Positions 56,601 to 64,000 of a DNA stretch of 64,000 bases are shown here, in pieces; position 1 is the first letter of the stretch, and each line of letters starts with the position of its first letter. Below the pieces are notes generated by a model. The model was given only the letters and a program-made list of their open reading frames with translations. It had not been told where the DNA came from and did no database searches. This stretch comes from Elephas maximus indicus (Eukaryota > Chordata > Mammalia > Proboscidea > Elephantidae). A program made the position numbers and the translations under genes. The stretch covers positions 20,918,001 through 20,982,000 of the forward strand of contig NC_064826.1 of the NCBI RefSeq assembly GCF_024166365.1, given 5' to 3'.

Positions 56601-57431
56601 TAATGCCGATTTTCACATAATGACCTGGTCTTTGGAGCTTAACCATATTGATAGGGGAGCAGTGAGTATATTTTGAGGTTAATTCTTAGCGAGTGTTAGA
56701 ATCATAAGTGTCCGCTTTGATGTAGAATTTGATACGTTTATCAGAGTATGTTTTGTTAAATCTGAAAATCTAAGGAAGGGAAAAGGGAGGATAAGGTATT
56801 TTAAAACAATTTTTAATGGCTGTTGAGAAGCAACAAAGGCAGAGAAGCTATTCATAAAAGTTGGATTAAATGAAAAAGTGGTCAGCGTTAATTTAGAATC
56901 TCTACGCATCTGGTACAATTAAGCTTCCTGGTTATTTATAAAACCGGTGGTTCCCAGTATCACTTCAATTTGCTCGCTCTTTTTGGCCACGTATATAATG
57001 GAGTGAGAGAGCTGAGCACCTCTGGGCAGGAGACTTGCTGGCAGAGTGGGGTGCCTCAGGGCACTTGTCAGTGGAGCTGAGGTTGCCGGCCCACGGAGCA
57101 ACAGAGCTGAGTGCCTTCAGGCTGAGGCTTACTGGCAGAGTGGGGTGCTTCCGGGCACTAGTCAGCAGAGCTAAAGACCTTTGTAACATTTCACCAAGAC
57201 GGGCAGAGGCCAGGCCCGAGCTTGGACCAAGGGAAGACGCCTGTCCTGAGGGGGTGAAAGAAGGCCTGTCCTCAGGAGCCTGAGAGAAGCCTGTCCTCAG
57301 GGGGACAAGAGGAGCTGAGTGAGCTGTCCTACGCTAAAAAAGGGAGACATTGCCTATACGCTTCCTGATCCTAATGTTGAGTTGTAGCCTGTTGATCCTG
57401 ATTCTGAATTGTAACTTGTTACTTCTGCATA

Positions 57432-57563
57432 AGGAGCCCTGGTAGACAGTTCGAATCCACCAGCTGCTCCTTGGAAACCCTGTGGTCCAGTTCTACTCTG
57501 TCCTATAGGGTTGCTATGAGTTGGAATCGACTTGACAGCAATGGGTTTGGTTTGGTTTTGGGC
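57432..57563 (+). repeat. Afrotherian SINE, internally deleted
   Basis: 'ggagccctggtagacagttc' shows the head joined directly to the B-box side. Flanks ttacttctgcataa (57418-57431) and ttacttccccataa (57564-57577) are the target duplication. Confidence 0.88.
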
Positions 57564-57583
57564 TTACTTCCCCATAAACCCCA

Positions 57584-58368
57584 TTGTTGTTGTTGGATGC
57601 CATCAAGTCAATTCTGACTCATAACAACCCTATGTACAACAGAACGAAACACTGCCCGGTCCTGTGTCATCCTCACAATCATTGCTATGCTAGAGCCCAT
57701 TGTTGCAGCCACTGTGTCAATCCGTCTCATTGAGTGTCTTCCTTTCTTTCACTGATCCTCTACTTTACCAAGCATGGTGTACTTCTCCAGGGACTGATCC
57801 CTTCTGACAACATGTCCAAAGCATGAGAAGTAGTTTTGCCATCCTTGCTTCTAAGGAGCATGCTGGTTGTACCTCTTCCCAGACAGACTTGTTTGTTCTT
57901 CTGGCAGTCCATGGTATATTCAATATTCTTCACCAACACCACAACTCAGATTCTTTTTCTATCTTCTTTATTCATTGTCCAGCTTTCACATGCATATGAG
58001 GCAACTGAAAACACCATGGCTTGGCTCAGGCACACCATAGTCTTCAAAGTCTTTGCTTTCCAACACTTTAAAGAGGTCTTTTGCAGCAAATTTGCCCGAT
58101 GCAATGCATCCTTCGATTTCTTGCCTATTGCTTCCATGGGTGATTGTGGATCCAAGTAAAATGAAATCCTTGACAACCTCACTCTTTCCTCCATTTATCA
58201 TGATGCTGCTTATTGGTCCAGTTGTGAGGATTTTTGTTTTCTTTACGTTGAGGTGTAATCCATACTGAAGGCTGTGGTCTTTGATTTTCATCAGTAAGTG
58301 CTTCAAGCCTACTTCACTTTCAGCTGGCAAGGTTGTGTCATCTGCACGAAGCAGGTTGTCAATGAATC
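57584..58368 (-). mobile_element. RTE LINE 3' end, antisense, 5' truncated
   Basis: Starts at the 3' terminus (tgttgttgttggatgccatc) and ends inside the reverse transcriptase near 'gttgtgtcatctgcacgaag' (minus-strand VDD-type region degraded). Flanked by 'ttccccataaacccca' and 'ttccttataaactcca', a ~16-bp target duplication. Confidence 0.92.
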
Positions 58369-58789
58369 TTCCTTATAAACTCCATAATCATGAATATTGT
58401 CTATGAGTTCTGTGTGGCCGTTGCAACAGATTACCTGAATCAGCAGAGAAGTAGAGAGTGCAATGGGAGGGATGGCTTGTGTCAGAATTGGTAACAAGTT
58501 TGGAGGGTAGAGTATGTTTGACCTGTACCTTATAGGAATCATCCTTGTGCTGATGTTGATCTTGATTATCCTCCCTACTCCTGAAGTCAGACAAGGAGAT
58601 CCTGCTGTTTTTACATGGTGTTTTATTCCATTGTGCATGGGGTCACCATCAGTTGGGGCCAACTCCATGGCAACTAACGACAACAACCAACCCTCTAAAT
58701 TTGAAGGAATAGATCAGTTTGTTAATCTGAAAAATTTATTTCAAATTAAAAAAATATACACGCACATACATACATATGTCAGAAACACC

Positions 58790-59123
58790 AAAACCCAAAC
58801 CCGTTGCCACTGAGTCGATTCCGACTCATAGCGACCCAGTAGGACAGAGTAGAGCTGCCCCATAGGGTTTCCAAGGAGTGGCTGGTGGATTCGAACTTAC
58901 TTCTTGTGCCTCCTCAACACAATCTGTCCTGGTCTCCCTTCCGCCAAAAGTCACGCAGTCTCACCTCTTCACCTTTGTCCTCCTCAGAATCGACATAGAC
59001 TCTGGGTTCTTCGTAGACTCAGCCAGTTCCAAATCCTCCTTCTTCAGACACATCTTCTCATGAGAGGTAGTCAAGATCAGTGGTTAGTAGCCATAGCTCT
59101 TAACCACTGCACCACCAGGCTGT
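58790..59123 (-). repeat. Afrotherian SINE split by an inverted local duplicate
   Basis: Tail-side half 58790-58897 ('ccgttgccactgagtcgatt' to 'gtggattcgaact'), head-side half 59087-59123 ('agccatagctcttaaccact'). The middle (58898-59086) is not SINE; it matches 60045-60235 in reverse. Confidence 0.85.
58898..59086 (+). repeat. Inverted duplicate, copy A
   Basis: About 189 bp matching the reverse complement of 60045-60235 at roughly 90 % by eye. It replaces about a dozen SINE bases. Shared edge bases are 'gatcagtggtta'. Confidence 0.85.
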
Positions 59124-59142
59124 GTATATATATATATATATA
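59124..59142 (+). repeat. (TA)n microsatellite at a SINE end
   Basis: Alternating ta following the SINE head. Confidence 0.8.
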
Positions 59143-59329
59143 ATTTTCCCTGTATTTCTAGACATTTGAGATCCTCTTTAGTGTATTTATTATACTTTTT
59201 TCAGATTAAATTTGGACCCATTGCTTGGGGGCTATCTGGGGGCTTAAGAAAAACATATTGAATATATTGTTTGAAAAGCTAACATACTGCTTAAAAATGA
59301 GTTTATCCTATGTTTCTCAATCTTTCAGA

Positions 59330-60020
59330 CACCCAGTATTTTATACACATGAATTGATTTAATTCTTTCAGTGACGGTATGAAGTAGTGTCTTAGTTATC
59401 TAATGATGCTATAACAGAAATACCACAAGTGGATGGCTTTAACGAAGAAAAATTTATTCTTTCACAGTTTAAGAGCTAGAAGTCTGAATGCAGGGTGCCA
59501 GCTCCAGGCGAAGTCTCTCTCTATGGGCTCTCAGGGAAAGTCCTTGTCATCAATCTTCCCCTGGTCTAGTAGCTTCTCAGTGCAGGGACCCCAGGTTCAA
59601 AGGATGCACTCACTCCTGGCTCTGGTTTCTCGGTGGTATGAGGTTCTCCTCCTCTCTGCTGGCTTCTCTCTTTTATATCTCAAAAGAGATTGACTCAAGA
59701 TACAACCTAATCCTGTAGATTGTGTCCTGCCTCATTAACATAACTGCCTCTAATCCTGCCTCATTAACATCATAGAGGTAGGATTTACAACACATAGGAA
59801 AATCAAATCAGATTGAAAAATAGTGAACAACCATACAATACTGGGAATCATGGCCTAGCCAAGTAGATACACATTTTTGGGGGACACAATTGAATCCATA
59901 GCAGGTAGGTACTGTTACTCTTATTTCATAAATGAGGAAACTGAGACAAAGAGAGGTTGTCTAACTTACCCAAGGTTATACAGACAGCCAGAAAGCTGTT
60001 GAGTCTGGAGGTAAACCCAG
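59330..60020 (+). repeat. MIR SINE interrupted by an LTR
   Basis: 'gaattgatttaattctttca' before and 'ggtactgttactcttatttc', 'gaggaaactgagacaaagag' after the LTR at 59388-59903 join into one MIR. Confidence 0.8.
59388..59903 (-). mobile_element. Afrotherian MaLR-like solo LTR, complete, in MIR
   Basis: Starts tgtcttagttatctaatgat, ends ccatagca. Flanks agtag (59383-59387) and ggtag (59904-59908) form a 5-bp duplication with one change. Confidence 0.88.
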
Positions 60021-60025
60021 ATAGA

Positions 60026-60547
60026 TTAGCAGTAGATCCATTCATAACCACTGATCTTGACTACCTTGCATGAGAAGATGTGTCTGAAGAAGGAGGAGTT
60101 GGAACTGGCTGAATCTATGAAGAATCCAGAGTCTATTTCGATTGTGAGGAAGAGAAAGGTGAAGAGGTGAGACTGTATGTGACTTTTGGAGGGAGGGAGA
60201 CCAGGACAGATTGTGCTGAGGAGGCACAAGAAATAAGTTTGGGGCTGGTTGTGGAAGGCTTCAAAAGGCAGTTCAGACGGTGTGTGCAGTGGGATACAAA
60301 GTTTGGAATCTGGAGCCTGGAGTGTCTTGAAGATGTTCTGTCTGTAGGATATCTGGGTCTGGAGCACATGGGAGAGGTCAGGACAGCAGCTGTGGACATC
60401 CAGGGTAGCCTCACCAGGGCATTCAGAGAGAGAGAGATTGGCCTTTGTCTGTAGAATAGGGTCCAGTCCGGGAGGTAACTGATCAATGGTGACCTCATGG
60501 GAAGCATAATGAGTCCACGGAGTTGGGACTGGGGTTATGGACTGCAA
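60026..60547 (-). other. Unassigned 173-codon open frame, probably not a gene
   Basis: Open from an ATG at 60547 to a stop near 60026. The product is rich in S, P, L, T and C, with no domain I recognise. It has no splice context and no visible promoter. Part of it exists as an inverted copy with stops. Most likely repeat-derived sequence. Confidence 0.35.
60045..60235 (-). repeat. Inverted duplicate, copy B (within a 173-codon open frame)
   Basis: Partner of 58898-59086. It is the end of a longer unassigned sequence (60026-60547) that is open for 173 codons on the minus strand. Its continuation beyond the shared part suggests this is the donor or the fuller copy. Confidence 0.8.
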
Positions 60548-60769
60548 ACAAGAAGGTTAGGGATTTTTCCTACCAGGAACAGCCTCATACCCATATAGAA
60601 ATAGGTCACCATCCATTTTTGTGTCCTTTGCGGGGCTCTATAAAGCTTCCATGCTTCTCACCCTTACCACCTTGCCTGAAATTTCTACCGTTCGCTAATT
60701 CACTAATCGCTTATTTTTAAATTAAGGCACTGAATGTCTTAGTAAAATGCAAATATTCCCAAGAGGGAT

Positions 60770-60982
60770 AAAACAAAAAATCAAACCCATTGCCATTTAT
60801 TCGATTCTGACTCATAGTGACCCTATAGGACAGAGTAGAACTGCCTCCATTGAATGTCCAAGGCTGTAAATCTTTTACCAAGTAGACTGCCACATCTTTC
60901 TCCCGCCTAGCAGTTGATGGGTTCTAACTGCTGGTCTTTCGGTTAGTGGCCAAGGGGTTAACCACTGTACTATCAGGGCTTC
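60770..60982 (-). repeat. Afrotherian SINE, long variant, antisense
   Basis: 'aatcaaacccattgccattt' to 'accactgtactatcagggct'; includes the 'actgccacatctttctcccg' module of the long variant. Confidence 0.9.
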
Positions 60983-62560
60983 TTCCACCCAACTCAACAT
61001 CGGTACTTCGTACCTTAGAAGTTACACTTTATGGAAACATTTATTCTGTCCACCCTCCCCCTCCTCCAGTCAAGTCACCCAGAAATCAAAGGGTGGCAGA
61101 GTTCAGGCAGAATCTCGTGTGTTTAAAATTCTTCCACTCCAATTTTGGGGTGCAACTCTTTCAAACGCGTCAAGGAGTAGAACTAAATCAGTCCCCGAAG
61201 CAAACATTTGTTATTTTTCCAAGCCCAGCATTCATTTCCCCCTTCTACTACCAACATTCTAGACTTCCTCAGTAAAATCACCCTACTGTCTCTCTCAGGC
61301 CAAGAGTGTAAGGGGAGTGCTACCCCTAGGCACCAGAGTATGTGACTCAGCTCTGGCCAATCAAAACACAAAGGGATAGCCATGTGATCCAAATGGGCCC
61401 AATCAGAATGAATCCTAGAGTATGGTGGGAGGAGGGGAACATTAGTGAAAGAGATTCCTGATGTCTTTTTTGCTGGGACCCCCTAGCAGTACGGATAACC
61501 TCCTGCTGCTGGTGTTGAGGGCCTCCCCAGGAATCCTGAGAGAGAAGGTCACACTGAGGGGAGGCAGAGCTGACAGATGGGGTTAAACCAAATCCTGATG
61601 GCACTGTTCAAGCTCCAAGGTCCAAAAGTACCTGAAATCAGTCCTATCCTTAATTATGTGAGTCAATAAATTAGAATTTTTTGGGTGTTTTGTTTGTTTG
61701 TTTTGCTGAAGTCACTTTGAAATGGATTTTCAGTCACCTCATAACTGAAAAAGTACTGACTGGGACATCATTCTCCACAGTTATGTAGCTATAAACATCA
61801 ACAAAGTCCACGTTTTCTTAGTGATTCACCCCGTATAGAAGATCACTGTGATGTAGCCAGATCTAGGACATTGTTTTTACAGCTTAGCTATTGACTTCTT
61901 TACTTCTAGCAACTGCTTGATGACCTCCTTTCAGCAGCTCCAGCAGAGAGAAGCTCAGTGGGGCTCTTTTAAAAGTGAGTTGTGAAGGCCGATTATGCTA
62001 TCAGGGCCATATCCCCATTTCCACAGTTGGCCTGGTCAGTCACCTCATACTGTGTGCTGCTCTTCTTCTAGTGCTAGACCCTATGAAGAACCCACTACTA
62101 GCTCCTTACTGAGGTGGGGAAATAACCCCAAGAAGTTTGGCTCTCTAAGCTTGGGGCAACCAAGAAATGAGTCAGGTTTCTGGAGAAAACCGTCCTTCCC
62201 ACAGTACGTGATTCACCATCTCTACCAAGCCCCCACCCCCACCTCAGGGAGGCCTATGCTTTTCTTTCAAGAGCATAATAACTTGTATTTGAAAAGCACT
62301 GAAATGCTGTACTTCTTTCAAAGTACTTGTGCATTCATTATCTCATTAGGATACCAGATTTGCTATTTTTTCTTCAGATTCATTTTTTTTTATCTCAAAT
62401 CCAGCAGAGAAATTTTTTATGTGGCTTTCAATGAGCTTTGAAAGGAGAAAATCAGAACTCAATCTAAGAGCGAGGCTTTCCTAGGACCTCAAATATAACC
62501 CTTCTCTCATTCTAAAAATAATAAGGACCAGAAGCATAGAGGAGCAGAGGCTAAACTCTA
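60983..62560. other. Intergenic, no gene or repeat recognised
   Basis: Single-copy-looking sequence. Frames up to 148 codons (61995-62441) show no family. A t/tttg run lies near 61680-61705. Confidence 0.45.
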
Positions 62561-62569
62561 AAAACGTTC

Positions 62570-62690
62570 TGTGAAAATTGAAATCTAGGTTCTAGTTCCC
62601 AATCTGCCTCTAAGTAGCTGTGTGACTTGGACAAGCCCCTTAATCTCTCTGTATCTCAGTTTTTATCTTTGTAAAATGGCAGCATTGGGG
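62570..62690 (+). repeat. MIR SINE fragment
   Basis: 'tagctgtgtgacttggacaa' and 'tctgtatctcagtttttatc' are the MIR core. Confidence 0.75.
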
Positions 62691-62930
62691 CTTCCTTGGT
62701 GAAGTTGGCCTTGAAATTTTCTGAAGGCACTTAAAGCTCTGACATGTTATGACTTGGGGAACTGTAGAGCCTAAAGGGGCTGATTTATACACAAGTTGTC
62801 GTGTTTTTATGAGCCCAGTCACTATTTTGGTGTGTGTAGGGGAGACACCTGCCCAGGGTATTAGGAGGCATAACACAGTGGGATGTTCAGCTGAGAAGAG
62901 CTGACTCCCCAGAGACTCCAAGGCCCTCTG

Positions 62931-63345
62931 CCTTAGGTTCCTAGTGTTATTGCAACAGAAATACCACAAGTGGGTGGCTTTAAAGAACAGAAATTTATTT
63001 TCTCAGAGTTCAGGAGGCTAGAAGTCTACATTCAGGACACTGGCTCTAGGAGAAGGCTCCCTCTCTCTGTTGGCTCTGAGGGAAGATCCTTGACTTTTTC
63101 AGCTTCTGTAGCCCCAGCGTTCTCAGTTCCTTGGTGATCTTTATGTGGCATCTATCTACATTCCTCCATTTGTGCTTGCTTGTTTCTTTGTGCTGCTCCT
63201 TATAACTCAGAAGTGATTAGGTTTAGTACATAAATGACACTAATGTGGTCTCATTAACATAACAACGAAAACTCGATTGTCAAATGGGATTACATCTACA
63301 GGTATAGGGGTTAAGACTCCAGCACATATTTTGAGGGGACAACCT
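62931..63345 (-). mobile_element. MaLR-like LTR, antisense
   Basis: 'ccttaggttcctagtgttat' start, 'acagaaataccacaagtggg', and 'tattttgaggggacaacc' end; the outer ends are degraded. Confidence 0.75.
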
Positions 63346-64000
63346 CCTCAGGACCACCTCTGATGGTAATTGGTGGTGGTTAGTTGATTAAATGAAGAGC
63401 AAGTGCCTGACCACTCATGAAGCACTGGCTTCTTGATAGATTAGGAAACCTTGCCGGTTGTGGGAGGAGGCATAGGCAGATGTCAGATTGGTTCTTGGAA
63501 GCAGAGGGAAGTGGAACATGGAACATTCTCCTGGGGACACGGCCTCTGTAGGGCTTGGCAGGCCAGGGTAGTAAGCCCTATGTAGCAATACAAAGACTGG
63601 CCCAAGACATTTTTCTGGCTGAGTTCAGTCTCTTCTTCATAGCCCTTTGCTTCAACAAACTCTTTATGCCCAGGGGGGAAGTGAAAGGGTCGCCCATCCC
63701 ATAAAAAGCCCTTTCTGTTTGACCATACTCTCCAGTGTATCTTGGCTCTTCCTTCCATTTCCAATGGCTACTTTGAGAGACTAGGATGTCAGTGGTTCAT
63801 CTTGTCTCACTAGTGCCTCAATTATGTATTCTTTGAGAGTGGAGTCTCTATGTATGTCAGGCTGCTCCCCATCTCGCTCACGACTGTTTTGGCTGTAGAC
63901 CCTTCTTCAACATGTCCCCTCCTGCCACCAAAAAGAAAAAATCGAAATAATCAACTACCACCACTGCTAATAGCGACAAAACCTTAACAATTCCATTATG
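63346..64000. other. Intergenic, nothing recognised
   Basis: No repeat or gene assigned. A 93-codon minus frame (63764-63483) has no recognised family. Confidence 0.4.

Larger units (their letters stand above)
56990..58692 (+). mobile_element. Type 3 LTR-like repeat, sense copy, with SINE and RTE insertions
   Basis: Unique parts 56990-57431, 57564-57583 and 58369-58692. Matches the reverse of 34913-35459 ('cagcagagaagtagagagtg', 'ggagggatggcttgtgtcag'). Holds a 95-bp internal tandem duplication (57008, 57103). It ends in a RTE/SINE-like tail 'actccatggcaactaacgac'. Confidence 0.6.

Noticed and set aside
61995..62441. 148-codon plus-strand open frame
   Set aside because: No recognisable family, compositionally ordinary intergenic sequence, no splice context.

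Overview
This is mammalian nuclear DNA, with introns, CpG islands, MIR/L2 relics, L1 LINEs and LTR elements. The dominant repeats point to Afrotheria, most likely Paenungulata (elephant, hyrax or sirenian). They are dozens of tRNA-headed SINEs that begin near 'ggagccctggtgg', carry 'gctaaccaaaaggt', and end in a RTE-like tail ('gctatgagtcggaatcgac'), together with 5'-truncated RTE (BovB-clade) LINEs. The lineage call is inference from repeat families, not from a search.

The only protein-coding gene I can support is a complete eight-exon tetraspanin on the minus strand (33437 down to 15291). It encodes 283 residues with four membrane segments, a CCG motif and eight cysteines in the large extracellular loop, and I identify it as TSPAN33 (penumbra), a TspanC8 tetraspanin. 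All seven introns have GT-AG ends and compatible phases. Exon 1 sits in a CpG island (about 33160-33740) with CCAAT and GC boxes upstream. The 3' UTR runs to an AATAAA at 14363-14358.

Layout: 1-300 is a second CpG-rich block at the window edge. By mammalian gene order (TSPAN33 followed by SMO in the same direction) it may be the SMO promoter or 5' end, but no SMO coding sequence is visible. 300-13345 is intergenic and repeat-rich. 13500-13960 is an unexplained GC-rich, repeat-free block downstream of TSPAN33. 14340-33440 is TSPAN33; intron 1 (22.3-33.3 kb) is comparatively repeat-poor over 27-33 kb. 33.8-64 kb is the upstream intergenic region, made mostly of nested L1, LTR, SINE and RTE copies, with no gene recognised.

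The best second-look signals are: (1) a perfect 25-bp inverted repeat with an 8-nt loop in TSPAN33 intron 1; (2) a 762-bp hAT-like non-autonomous DNA transposon with 16-bp terminal inverted repeats, an 8-bp target duplication and an internal 18-bp tandem array, inserted inside an LTR; (3) a local inverted duplication placed inside a SINE; (4) multi-level nested insertions whose target-site duplications give a relative chronology; and (5) 3'-tail sharing between two unrelated tRNA-headed SINE types and the RTE LINE. I see no operon, defence system, CRISPR array or new protein system; the window looks like ordinary mammalian chromosome with rich transposon archaeology.
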